DNA from: Comamonas sp.
GTDB lineage: Bacteria > Pseudomonadota > Gammaproteobacteria > Burkholderiales > Burkholderiaceae_C
Direction of reading: 5' to 3'
Assembly (NCBI GenBank): GCA_028690035.1
Contig: JAQVCA010000005.1
Coordinates: 1 to 64,000, forward strand
Length of the DNA: 64,000 bases
This document shows positions 17,774-31,918 of this stretch, piece by piece. The position numbers and the translations under genes were made by a program. Positions within the stretch are counted from its first letter, which is position 1, and every line of letters starts with the position of its first letter. The notes under the pieces are model-generated. The model was not told the DNA's origin. It did not search any database and saw nothing but the letters and a program-made list of their open reading frames with translations.

Positions 17774-18592
17774 TTACCCAGGTAAAATTTCCGAGGTTAT
17801 GTCTGCACCACTGGCACTACTTACCTGCGTCACATCCTGGCGCCTTTCACTCCACTGGGCAGGACGCTTGAGCTGCTGGCGTTGATTAAGCACGGCTATC
17901 GCGTCCGATGTGTTAAACCACATTTGCTGCACTTGTTGGACGGTGTCAGCGGAAAAGTCGTAGCCACGGCCAAACTGCTTGCCGGACATAGGCACCATCT
18001 GCTGTATCTCGTGACAGGCATGGTTGATACCAGCAAGCAATTGCTGCAGCCGCTGCTCCGAGCGCGCAGGGTCGGCTGAGCACTGGGCATGAGCGTCAAC
18101 CACGTGAGGCCTAGTAGGTTGCACCACCAAGCGCTTTGCCTCTTCAAGCGCCAGTCGTACCTCTTGTTGAATCTCAGGGTCTGCTAAATGAATGTCTCGA
18201 TAGGCATAGCCTGCGGCCTCGTTCAGTTGGAGACGGGCAAAGCAGATGCAGCCTTTAATCCGAGAGCGCTGCTCCTGGAGTTCTTTTTCTTCGCGACGCT
18301 GGCGCGCAGGTACCAGTGCGCGGTCATGAATCGCTTGCACCAACTGCTTGTAACGCTCAGGATTTCCCAGCGTTGCTTGGCGCAGTCGCTCTTGAAATTC
18401 CAGTGGAATGTCAGTCTCGTGCAGGGAAAAAGAGCACAAGTACTCCTGGGCGGACAGACCGCGCTGGTCATCCGTTCCCTTGATATAGATATTGCGGTAC
18501 AACATCACGCTTGTCGCGTTGATTTTGAGAGATACCGAAAACGGGCTGGCGATAGCACCAGTGTCCGGGCTAGATGTTGGGGATGTGTTCAT
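17774..18592 (-). CDS. Unknown helical protein divergent from the defence cluster
   Basis: I do not recognise this 272-residue protein. It is mostly helical and charged, with a basic/acidic stretch (PARQRREEKELQEQRSRIKG) in the middle. I choose the ATG at 18592 because it has an AGGAC ribosome-binding site nine bases upstream; a start 47 codons upstream lacks one. It is transcribed away from the helicase cluster, with 443 bp and a perfect hairpin between. A regulatory or accessory role for the cluster is possible but unsupported by any motif. Confidence 0.6.
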   Translation of the reverse strand: MNTSPTSSPDTGAIASPFSVSLKINATSVMLYRNIYIKGTDDQRGLSAQEYLCSFSLHETDIPLEFQERLRQATLGNPERYKQLVQAIHDRALVPARQRREEKELQEQRSRIKGCICFARLQLNEAAGYAYRDIHLADPEIQQEVRLALEEAKRLVVQPTRPHVVDAHAQCSADPARSEQRLQQLLAGINHACHEIQQMVPMSGKQFGRGYDFSADTVQQVQQMWFNTSDAIAVLNQRQQLKRPAQWSERRQDVTQVSSASGADITSEILPG

Positions 18593-19035
18593 ACAAAGTC
18601 CTAAAGATTCTTCAGAACATGTATAGGCACGCCGCAGCGGTAAATTGAAGATGGGCGTGAAGATTTTTTCACTGTACGACCACACTTGACGATGACCGCA
18701 GTGGCTGAAGAAGTTCTGCCAAAGCTGCATCAAAACCCGAAAATTTCAGCCGGTAGATGGGTCGGTATGTGGCCAACACCAGTCAAAAAAAGGCACAGGG
18801 TACGTGACCTCTCCGACGTTAAGAAGAGTCATGTAGGGGGGCGTAGTTCTCCGACCTCTGTCGGAGAACTACGCCCCCCTACATGTGCTGGTCTGCGGGA
18901 TACTTAGGATGGAGCTCTGCCTGGTGCGCTGTAATGGTCTTTGCCGTGTAAAAAATAGGGGCTTCTGTGACATAGTTGTCCTGTAGGCAACTAATCACAA
19001 GCTGGCTCATACACACAAAACTACGCGGGATTGCT
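18593..19035. other. Divergent noncoding region with long hairpin
   Basis: No gene is seen. The region must hold promoters for the 272-residue gene (leftward) and the defence cluster (rightward). Its only clear structure is the 26-bp hairpin at 18830-18885. Confidence 0.55.
18830..18885. repeat. Perfect 26-bp inverted repeat with 4-base loop
   Basis: The left arm 18830-18855 (starting CATGTAGGGG, ending CTCCGAC) and the right arm 18860-18885 are perfect complements around CTCT. No T-run follows on the plus strand, so it is not a standard terminator. It lies 150 bp upstream of the helicase start. It could be a cruciform, an initiator nick site, a transcript hairpin or the remnant of an inverted duplication. 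Confidence 0.95.
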
Positions 19036-22000
19036 TTGAACGTTTTTGAATTTCGCCAAACGCTGGTCAACGAGTACGCTCAGTTCACGCGTAGCTTCAC
19101 ACGCATCAAGGCCGATGACATCCGGACTTTTGTCGATGCAGAGTACACATCGCAGAAGTACTGGCCTGAACCCCTCATCCAAGTTAACCCGAATTTTCAG
19201 CCGGGTGGCAGCGTCGAATCGCTGTGCGAAGCTGGGCAGCTCAACCCACAGTGTGCAGAAATCTTTCGCTTTGGAAAAACAGTCTCCTCCGCTGGCGAGA
19301 CACTGCCCTTGTACAAGCACCAAGTGGAGGCTATCAGTTTGGCCTCGGCAGGCGAAAGTTATGTGCTGACGACCGGCACAGGCTCCGGCAAATCACTCTC
19401 CTATTTCATACCCATTGTGGATGCTTGCCTCGCGGCAAGATTGGCCGACAAAACGCCTAGAACCCGGGCCATCGTCGTTTACCCAATGAACGCACTGGCG
19501 AACAGCCAGCTGGAAGAACTCAAGAAATTCCTGGGCGCCGACCCTGGTACCCGAGCCGTGACGTTCGGGCGCTTCACTGGGCAAGAGAGCACCGAAGAGC
19601 GCGAGGCCATGAAGGCGAACCCGCCGGACATCCTGCTGACCAACTTCATGATGTTGGAGTTGCTGCTCACTAGGCAAAACGCTATTGACCAGCAAGTCAT
19701 TGCCAATGCCAAGGGCCTGCGGTTTATGGTTTTGGATGAGCTACACACTTATCGCGGTCGCCAGGGTGCCGATGTTGCCTTGTTGGTACGCCGTGTGCGT
19801 GAAGCGCTGGCCGACCGCCTAGTCTGTATCGGAACGTCGGCCACCATGGCCACTGACGGCACAGAAATCGAGCGTAACGCCAAGGTGGCGGAAGTCGCAA
19901 GTCGCTTGTTCGGCATCAAGATTCCGGTGACCAACATCATTACCGAGACCCTCAAGCGCACCACACCTGAGACCGAAACCCTTGAAACTATCGCCCCCCG
20001 CCTGGCTGGCGCGATTCAAGCAGGCGTCCCCCAAGACCTCGATTTCGCGGCCATGGCACAGCACCCTGTGTCCATCTGGGTGGAGCTGACACTGGGCTTG
20101 ACGTACGAGAGCGGCAAACCACGCCGCGCCAAACCCAAAACCCTGGAGCACGCTGCCCAACTGTTGGCTGAGGCCTCCGGGCTGGAGCCAACCCAATGCA
20201 GCGACTATTTGCAGCGTTTCCTGCTCAAGGCTTACAACGTCGCAGACCCTTCCGGTAAATCGCTATTTGCTTTCAAGCTGCACCAGTTCATATCTGGTGG
20301 TGGAAAAGTTTTCACCTCGCTGGAAACACCGGGGCAACGCACCGTCACCCTGGATGGTCAGCAGTTCGTTTCAGGCGACCGCAGCCGCCACCTCTACAAC
20401 GTCCACTTCTGCCGCGATTGCGGGCAAGAGTACATCCCTGTTTGGGATCAAGACGGCGCGGAGGGACGCACTTTTGCCGTTCGCAGCATCGAAGAACGTG
20501 AGCATGAGGACGATGCCATCAAGGCGGGCTTCCTGATGCCAGATGTCTCAGGCATCTGGGACGAGGGTAACCTTGAAAACTATCCAGAGACTTGGATTGA
20601 AGAGCGCACGGACGGCGAATGGCGTGTCAAACCTGCGCAAAAGAAGTTCTTACCGCAAGCGGTCAAGGTGCGCTCTGATGGTGTGATTACCAATACAGGC
20701 GGCTTGAGAGCCTGGTTTATCCCCGGCAGCTTCAGGTTTTGTTTGTCCTGCGGAGTCACCCACACCACTGCCGGTAAAGACTCACTGCGATTGACATCCC
20801 TGTCTGGTGAAGGCCGAAGCTCGGCGACCACCATGCTGACCTTGGCCTCACTGCGTTACTTGTACGAACAAGACCACGAGCTCTCGCCTGATGCCAAAAA
20901 GGTGTTGGGCTTTTCCGATAACCGACAGGACGCATCACTACAGGCGGGGCATTTCAATGACTTTTTACAGGTATTGCTCACCCGCTCCGCCTTGTATTCG
21001 GCCCTGGAAGCTGCGCCGAACCACGTTTTGTCGGAAAAGGACATTGCCAACGCTGTCTTCGTCGCTCTAGGGTTTGACCGCGATGACTACGCAGTGCGCG
21101 CCGAATACATGCAGCAGCCTGATGTCAAAGGCAACACCCGGCGCCAGGTGCAAGAGGCGATGCGCTCCATCCTCGGGTATCGGACTTTCTTTGACCTGCG
21201 CAGAGGATGGCGTTTTAACAACCCCAACTTGGAACAGCTGGGGTTGATGCAAATCCATTACCAGGACATTGATGATCTGGCGGCCGATGAGAAGGAGTGG
21301 AGTGAAGCACCCCAAGTGCTGCGTGCAGCCAGACCCGCTGAACGCGCCCATGTACTGCGCTTACTGTTTGGTTTCATGCGCGAGGGCTTGTGCGTGGCAT
21401 CACGCTACCTAGACCGCACAGAACTCGACCAATTGCGCACGGTCAGCTTCGCCAATCTCTGCGAGCCCTGGGGCTTCACGGAAGATGAACGGCCCGTTCC
21501 TGCACGATGGTTTGTCACCAATCGGCCCAAGGAGGAGAAGCCACACCGCAGCAAGCGTCAGAAGCTGGAAGAGTACTTGGCTATTGGATCCAGCCGCTCT
21601 CGCTTGGGCAAAGAGCTGCGCAAGAGCAGCACCTGGGGCGGTGGCAATCCGTTTTACAAAGAAATCAAGGATGCAACGTACGGCAACGTGGTGTCAGCCC
21701 TGCTCAAAGCCGCTGAAAGCTATGGCCTGGTTCGCAAGGAAGAAACCGACTTTGGTCTCACTGGCTGGCAGCTCAATGGCAGCGCCATGCTCTGGAGCGT
21801 GGGAGATGGCACCACCGGCCGCCAAGCCCACGACAACGCATTCTTTCGCAATCTTTATAGGAATATCGCCAAACTTTTGAGCGAGCCCGCCCATCGGCTG
21901 TTTGACTTTGAGGCTCGTGAGCACACCGCCCAGGTGGAGCAGGAAGACCGTCTGGAGCGCGAGGCCCGGTTCCGCTTCACGGACAAAGACCAGGGCGAAT

Positions 22001-24363
22001 GGCGTGAAAAACACGGCCATGAACTCGAATGGCTCCCGGTGCTGTTCTGCTCCCCCACTATGGAGCTGGGCGTGGACATCTCCTCGCTCAACACCGTGTA
22101 CATGCGCAACGTGCCGCCCACCCCTGCAAACTACGCCCAACGCAGTGGCCGCGCAGGCCGTGCGGGGCAGCCGGCCTTGGTCATCACTTACTGTGCCAGT
22201 CAGTCCCCACACGACCAGTATTACTTCCGTGACCCGGTGCGCATGGTGCATGGCCAAGTCAATGCACCCACCTTGGACCTAGCCAATCGCGAACTGGTGC
22301 AAAGCCATTTGCAGGCGATTTGGCTGGCCGAAACCGGCAAAAAACTGGGTAACAGCATTCGCGACTTGCTCGACATGGAAAAGCCCAAAGAGCTGCCGCT
22401 GCTGATGGAGCTGGCCGATGAGCTCTCCAAACCAGCTGCCCAGCGCAAAGCCCATGAGCGTGGCTTGGCGATACTGGGCATGCTCAAAGATGAACTCACG
22501 CCCGAGCGTGCCCCTTGGTTCACGCCAACCTGGCCGGAGGCGGTTTTTCAGCGGGCTTTCAAGGAGTTTGATGGCGCTTTGAACCGCTGGCGTGACCTCT
22601 ACCAAGCTACGGCGCAAGCCATTGAACTCAACTACAGCAAGGAAAACAACCCAGCCGCCAGCGAGCGTGAACGCCGTGAGGCCCAGCAACGCCATAACGA
22701 GGCCCGCAAGCAACGCGACCTGCTGCTGGCTGGCAACAGCGCCTTTAATAGCGATTTCTACACCTACCGCTATCTGGCCAGCCAGGGCTTCCTGCCGGGT
22801 TACAACTTCCCGCGCCTGCCGCTGATGGCCTACATCCCAGCCCGCCGGGGCAATATCGGCCGCGAAAGCTTCCTATCGCGCCCGCGCTTCTTGGCGCTGA
22901 GCGAGTTTGGCCCCTACAGCCTGATTTACCACGAAGGCAGCCAGTACCGAGTCATCAAAGCCTTGCTCACGATTGGCGGCCAAGACCAAGTGGCCGAAGG
23001 CGCCAAATTGCCCACCGAAGTGGCGCGTCTGTGCCCCATCTGCGGCTATGGCCACTTTCGCACCCAGCGCGATGCAGACCGCTGTATTTCCTGCGGAGCT
23101 TCACTGGATGGTGCCGAAGAGGTCAAAAACCTCTACCGCATCGAAAACGTCTCGACCAAACGAGCCGAACGCATCACTGCCAACGAAGAAGAGCGCGTGC
23201 GCCAGGGCTATGAAATGCAGACCACCCTGCAATTCGCCCAGGCCGATGGCAAGCTGCAGATGGTTACTTCCGTGGTATCCGATGCGCAAGGCCAGCCTTT
23301 GCTGGAGCTGCAGTACGGCCCAGCAGCCACCATCTGGCGCATGAACTACGGCTGGAAGCGGCGCAAAGATAAAAAAGTGCTGGGCTTCATGATTAACCCG
23401 GTGACAGGCCACTGGGTCGGTGGCGAAAACGAAGCTGGCGATAGTGAGGGCGACGATGCTCCCCCAGACAAAACGCCCCCGCAGCGCATCGTTCCGTTTG
23501 TGGAAGACCGCCGCAATATTCTGGTCGTGATGCCGCACTACACGCTGGGCGTGTTGTCCGAGAAGACCATGACCACGCTGCAATACGCCTTGATGCGTGG
23601 CATCGAGGCGGTGTACCAGTTGGAAGAGAGCGAGCTCATGGCGGAACCGCTGCCTGGGCGCGATAACCGCCAGTCCATCCTGTTCTTCGAAGCCGCTGAA
23701 GGCGGAGCCGGGGTGCTCACCCGCATTGCCACCGAGCCCAAGGCTTTGCAGGCGGTTGCCGCAGAGGCACTGCGCATCATGCACTTTCAGACACCGGCGC
23801 AAGGCCAAGGTTGGAAGAAGTCTGAACTCACCCAAGCGCTGGACGAGCATGGCGCACTGCTGTGTGAGGCTGGCTGCTATCGCTGCCTGCTGTCCTACTA
23901 CAACCAGCCTGACCACCCCTTGATTGACCGGCAAGACAAGAATGCCGGTGGCCAGCTGCTGGACATTCTGTGCCGGCTCACAGAGTCCACTTCGGCCCTG
24001 GGCTCCCAAGGGCGAGCCCCCGAGCAACACAGCGCCGAGCTGGAGCGCATGTCCTCCAGCTCCCTAGAAAAAGCCTGGCTGGCCTATGTTGAGCAGCATG
24101 GCCACCTCAAGCCCGACCGGGCCCAGCACACACTCACGGCCGCCGGTGTCAATGCCGACTTCTTCTACGACAACTACGGCCTGGCAGTATTCATCGACGG
24201 CCCCCACCACGAAACCGAAAGCCAAAAGGCCAAGGATGCCCAGGCCAACCGCAAGCTGGAAGATCTGGGCTTCATCGTCGTACGCTTTCCCAAAGAACAA
24301 GAGCAATGGCCCGCCATATTTGCGGCCAATGCGGACCTGTTTGGCTCCAGCCAGAAAAACTGA
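19036..24363 (+). CDS. DEAD/DEAH helicase-DUF1998 protein with C-terminal PD-(D/E)XK-like nuclease (DISARM DrmA/DrmB-like or DruE-like)
   Basis: This very large protein (1775 residues) joins three parts. The N-terminal superfamily 2 helicase has TTGTGSGKS at 112-120, DELH at 234-237, SAT near 265 and motif VI RSGRAGRAG from 1036. After a Cys pair region (CPICG at 1333) comes a DUF1998 domain ending in the cysteine motif C1610, C1614, C1617 (CEAGCYRCLLSYYNQ). The C-terminal 100 residues look like a DUF559/Vsr-type nuclease (D1708, then VFIDGPHH with D1721). DISARM splits the helicase and DUF1998 between DrmA and DrmB; Druantia DruE joins them. The start is TTG 19036 (MNVFEF, GCGGGA upstream). 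It is the first gene of the cluster; the next starts 2 bp after its stop. Confidence 0.85.
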   Translation: MNVFEFRQTLVNEYAQFTRSFTRIKADDIRTFVDAEYTSQKYWPEPLIQVNPNFQPGGSVESLCEAGQLNPQCAEIFRFGKTVSSAGETLPLYKHQVEAISLASAGESYVLTTGTGSGKSLSYFIPIVDACLAARLADKTPRTRAIVVYPMNALANSQLEELKKFLGADPGTRAVTFGRFTGQESTEEREAMKANPPDILLTNFMMLELLLTRQNAIDQQVIANAKGLRFMVLDELHTYRGRQGADVALLVRRVREALADRLVCIGTSATMATDGTEIERNAKVAEVASRLFGIKIPVTNIITETLKRTTPETETLETIAPRLAGAIQAGVPQDLDFAAMAQHPVSIWVELTLGLTYESGKPRRAKPKTLEHAAQLLAEASGLEPTQCSDYLQRFLLKAYNVADPSGKSLFAFKLHQFISGGGKVFTSLETPGQRTVTLDGQQFVSGDRSRHLYNVHFCRDCGQEYIPVWDQDGAEGRTFAVRSIEEREHEDDAIKAGFLMPDVSGIWDEGNLENYPETWIEERTDGEWRVKPAQKKFLPQAVKVRSDGVITNTGGLRAWFIPGSFRFCLSCGVTHTTAGKDSLRLTSLSGEGRSSATTMLTLASLRYLYEQDHELSPDAKKVLGFSDNRQDASLQAGHFNDFLQVLLTRSALYSALEAAPNHVLSEKDIANAVFVALGFDRDDYAVRAEYMQQPDVKGNTRRQVQEAMRSILGYRTFFDLRRGWRFNNPNLEQLGLMQIHYQDIDDLAADEKEWSEAPQVLRAARPAERAHVLRLLFGFMREGLCVASRYLDRTELDQLRTVSFANLCEPWGFTEDERPVPARWFVTNRPKEEKPHRSKRQKLEEYLAIGSSRSRLGKELRKSSTWGGGNPFYKEIKDATYGNVVSALLKAAESYGLVRKEETDFGLTGWQLNGSAMLWSVGDGTTGRQAHDNAFFRNLYRNIAKLLSEPAHRLFDFEAREHTAQVEQEDRLEREARFRFTDKDQGEWREKHGHELEWLPVLFCSPTMELGVDISSLNTVYMRNVPPTPANYAQRSGRAGRAGQPALVITYCASQSPHDQYYFRDPVRMVHGQVNAPTLDLANRELVQSHLQAIWLAETGKKLGNSIRDLLDMEKPKELPLLMELADELSKPAAQRKAHERGLAILGMLKDELTPERAPWFTPTWPEAVFQRAFKEFDGALNRWRDLYQATAQAIELNYSKENNPAASERERREAQQRHNEARKQRDLLLAGNSAFNSDFYTYRYLASQGFLPGYNFPRLPLMAYIPARRGNIGRESFLSRPRFLALSEFGPYSLIYHEGSQYRVIKALLTIGGQDQVAEGAKLPTEVARLCPICGYGHFRTQRDADRCISCGASLDGAEEVKNLYRIENVSTKRAERITANEEERVRQGYEMQTTLQFAQADGKLQMVTSVVSDAQGQPLLELQYGPAATIWRMNYGWKRRKDKKVLGFMINPVTGHWVGGENEAGDSEGDDAPPDKTPPQRIVPFVEDRRNILVVMPHYTLGVLSEKTMTTLQYALMRGIEAVYQLEESELMAEPLPGRDNRQSILFFEAAEGGAGVLTRIATEPKALQAVAAEALRIMHFQTPAQGQGWKKSELTQALDEHGALLCEAGCYRCLLSYYNQPDHPLIDRQDKNAGGQLLDILCRLTESTSALGSQGRAPEQHSAELERMSSSSLEKAWLAYVEQHGHLKPDRAQHTLTAAGVNADFFYDNYGLAVFIDGPHHETESQKAKDAQANRKLEDLGFIVVRFPKEQEQWPAIFAANADLFGSSQKN

Positions 24364-24365
24364 AT

Positions 24366-27191
24366 ATGAACGCTCCCGTTGCTGAGTTTTACCCCGGCAG
24401 TCTCGTCTCGGCCCGTGGCCGTGAATGGATAGTGTTGCCCGAGTCCACCACCGATACCCTGCGCCTGCGTCCCTTGGGCGGTGGTGAGCAAGACGAATCC
24501 CTTATCTACCTGCCGCTGGAGCCCCAGCCTGTGGGGCCTGCCACCTTCCCGTGGCCCAGCGTGGCCCAAGCCCGCAACCACTCGGCCAGTCAGCTGCTGA
24601 TGGATGCCTTGCAACTCAAGCTGCGCAGCGGCGCTGGCCCGTTCCGCAGCTTTGGCAACATTGCCGTAGAACCGCGTGCCTACCAGCTTGTGCCACTGCT
24701 CATGGCCATGAAGCTCCCTACAGTGCGCCTGCTGATTGCCGACGACGTAGGTATCGGCAAAACGATTGAAGGAGCCTTGGTAGCCCGCGAAATGCTGGAC
24801 CGAGGCGAAATCCAGCGCATGGCAGTGCTGTGCCCGCCCCACCTGTGCGAGCAATGGCAGCGCGAACTGGAAGAGCGCTTCCACATCCAGGCCGTCGTGG
24901 TGCGCAGCTCCAGCGCCAACCGGCTGGAGCGTGACCTGCCGCCGGGCACCTCGGTGTTTGATGCCCACCCCTTCACAGTCGTCAGCCTGGACTACATCAA
25001 GTCCGAACGTCGGCGCGAAGCTTTTCAGCGCTTTTGCCCTGAATTCGTGATTGTGGATGAGGCCCACACCTGCACCCAGGGTGTCCAAGGCCGCCAGCAG
25101 CGCTTTCAACTGCTCAAAGGCTTGGCAGAAAACAACCAGCGCCACATGGTGCTGCTCACCGCCACCCCGCACAGCGGCGATGAAGAAGCGTTTTTCAATC
25201 TGCTGGGGCTGCTGCGCCAAGACTTCACCCAACTCAAGGACCTGCCCCCTGGTGCCCGTACAGATTTGCGTGAAGACCTATCGCGCCACTTTGTGCAGCG
25301 CCGCCGCCCGGACATTGCCGAGTGGCAGGACTCCAGCATGTTCCCTGACCGCAAAACAGCGGAAATCACCTACAAGCTGACCGGCGCCTGGGGCCAGCTG
25401 TTCAACGATGTGCTGGACTACGCCCGCGAGCTGGTGGAGCGCTCCGAAGGCAAAGGCCAGCGCGAACAGCGCATGAACTGGTGGGCAGCGCTGGCCCTGT
25501 TGCGTTGTATTTCCTCCTCCCCTGCAGCAGCCGTCAATGCCTTGCGCACGCGCCTCAAGGGCGGCCAAGAAGAAGAAAACGAACTCACCCTAGAAGAACT
25601 GGAAGCCCAGGCCAGTGAGCGCGTGATGGATGGCCTCGACGATGCCCTGTCCACCGACGATATTGAGCCCGCCGCCCAAACCGAAGACTCCGCCCGCCTG
25701 CAAGAGCTCATCGCTGCCGCCGAGAGCTTGGCGGGCGCCGCCAAAGACCCCAAACTGGCCAAGTTGGCCGACCACTTGCAGGCCCTGGTGAAAGAAGGCT
25801 TTCAGCCCGTGGTGTTCTGCCGCTATATCGCTACCGCTCACTATTTGGCGGAGTACCTGCGCGGCAAGTTCAAAAAGGCCACGGTCAAGGCGGTCACCGG
25901 CGAATTGACACCCGGCGAGCGCGAAGCGGCTGTGGCCGAGCTGGGAGATACAGAACAGCGCATCCTGGTGGCCACCGACTGCCTCTCCGAAGGCATCAAC
26001 CTGCAAAGCCTGTTCACCGCCGTGGTGCATTACGACCTCAGCTGGAACCCCACCCGCCATGAGCAACGCGAAGGCCGCGTGGACCGATTCGGCCAACAGG
26101 CCAAAGAGGTGCGCAGCACCATGCTTTACGGCGAAGACAACCCCGTCGATGGCGCCGTACTGCAAGTGATTTTGCGCAAGGCCGAAAGCATTCGCAAAGA
26201 ACTGGGCGTGTTGGTGCCCATGCCTGATGATGAAGGCAAGCTCACCCAAGCCCTGCTCAACGCCGTGCTGCTGCGCAAACACAACGCCATGGGGAACAAA
26301 GCCCAAATTGGCTTCGACTTTGGCGAACCAGCCCAGCAGATTGAGACCGCCTGGCAAAGCGCCCGCGAAAAGGCTGCCAAAAACCGCTCCATCTTTGCCC
26401 AGCGCCGCTTAAAGCCTGATGACGTGCTGCCCGAATGGCGCAAATCCGCCGCCGCCCTGGGCAACGCAGAAGATGTGCAGCGCTTTGTGAACCGCGCCAT
26501 GGCCAAGCTGGGTGCGGGCCTGGAGCCCTACAAAAACCACTTCAAGGCCCCACTGGGTGAATTGCCCTCCACCTTGAAAGAACGCCTCGCCGCCGAAGGC
26601 CTCAGCGGCACCGTGCGCATCGACTTTCATCAGCCGCCAGCCCAAGGTGCCACCTTTATCCAACGCACCCACCCCCTGGTACTGGCACTCGCCGATGCCC
26701 TGCTGGAGCAAGCCCTGGACAGCCAAACCAACGAAGCCGATGCCGTTGCCCGCGCCGGGGCGGCATTCGTGGCCCAGGTCAGCCTCAAAACCACCGTGCT
26801 GCTGCTGCGCCTGCGCCACCAGCTCACCGTCACCCGTGACCACCAAACGCGCCTCATGCTGTGTGAAGAAACCGTGGCCGTGAGCGCTGCCGGTGCCGAA
26901 GCCCTCATCGAACTACCGCTCCATCAGGCCCGGGAGTTGCTGGGCGCGGAAGCCAGCCGCAACATGCCCCCCGTGATTCGCGACCGCCATATCCAGCAAG
27001 CCCTGGACAACCTCCCCACCTGGCAACCCGCCCTGGAGGAAATCGCCAAAGCCCGCGCCCAAGCCCTGCTGGCCGACCACCGCCGCATTCGCGAAGCCGC
27101 CGATGCCCGGGGCAGCTACCAGGTGACGGCCAGCCTGCCGGTGGATGTGATGGGTGTTTACGTGCTGGTACCCGCAGCAGCAGGAGTTTGA
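24366..27191 (+). CDS. SNF2/RapA-type helicase (DISARM DrmD-like)
   Basis: The 941-residue ATPase has a RapA-like SNF2 core: ADDVGIGKT with K132, DEAH at 231-234, LLTATPHSGDEEAF shortly after, and motif VI HEQREGRVDRFGQ around 565-577, then a helical C-terminal third. DISARM class 1 encodes a protein of this kind, DrmD. ATG 24366 lies 2 bp after the helicase-nuclease stop; an upstream in-frame start would overlap that gene. The methylase starts 3 bp after its stop. Tight spacing through three genes shows one operon. The motor probably remodels or moves along DNA for the methylase/nuclease partners; this is inferred from DISARM. Confidence 0.88.
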   Translation: MNAPVAEFYPGSLVSARGREWIVLPESTTDTLRLRPLGGGEQDESLIYLPLEPQPVGPATFPWPSVAQARNHSASQLLMDALQLKLRSGAGPFRSFGNIAVEPRAYQLVPLLMAMKLPTVRLLIADDVGIGKTIEGALVAREMLDRGEIQRMAVLCPPHLCEQWQRELEERFHIQAVVVRSSSANRLERDLPPGTSVFDAHPFTVVSLDYIKSERRREAFQRFCPEFVIVDEAHTCTQGVQGRQQRFQLLKGLAENNQRHMVLLTATPHSGDEEAFFNLLGLLRQDFTQLKDLPPGARTDLREDLSRHFVQRRRPDIAEWQDSSMFPDRKTAEITYKLTGAWGQLFNDVLDYARELVERSEGKGQREQRMNWWAALALLRCISSSPAAAVNALRTRLKGGQEEENELTLEELEAQASERVMDGLDDALSTDDIEPAAQTEDSARLQELIAAAESLAGAAKDPKLAKLADHLQALVKEGFQPVVFCRYIATAHYLAEYLRGKFKKATVKAVTGELTPGEREAAVAELGDTEQRILVATDCLSEGINLQSLFTAVVHYDLSWNPTRHEQREGRVDRFGQQAKEVRSTMLYGEDNPVDGAVLQVILRKAESIRKELGVLVPMPDDEGKLTQALLNAVLLRKHNAMGNKAQIGFDFGEPAQQIETAWQSAREKAAKNRSIFAQRRLKPDDVLPEWRKSAAALGNAEDVQRFVNRAMAKLGAGLEPYKNHFKAPLGELPSTLKERLAAEGLSGTVRIDFHQPPAQGATFIQRTHPLVLALADALLEQALDSQTNEADAVARAGAAFVAQVSLKTTVLLLRLRHQLTVTRDHQTRLMLCEETVAVSAAGAEALIELPLHQARELLGAEASRNMPPVIRDRHIQQALDNLPTWQPALEEIAKARAQALLADHRRIREAADARGSYQVTASLPVDVMGVYVLVPAAAGV

Positions 27192-27194
27192 ACC

Positions 27195-31901
<4,707 letters not shown>

Positions 31902-31918
31902 AACGTAAAGGAGTCAGC

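Noticed and set aside
18830-18885. Rho-independent terminator
   Set aside because: There is no T-run on the plus strand, the stem is far longer than usual, and it lies between divergent genes rather than after one.
22221-24030. Long antisense frames inside the helicase gene
   Set aside because: They are compositional shadows in GC-rich sequence without start signals or domains.
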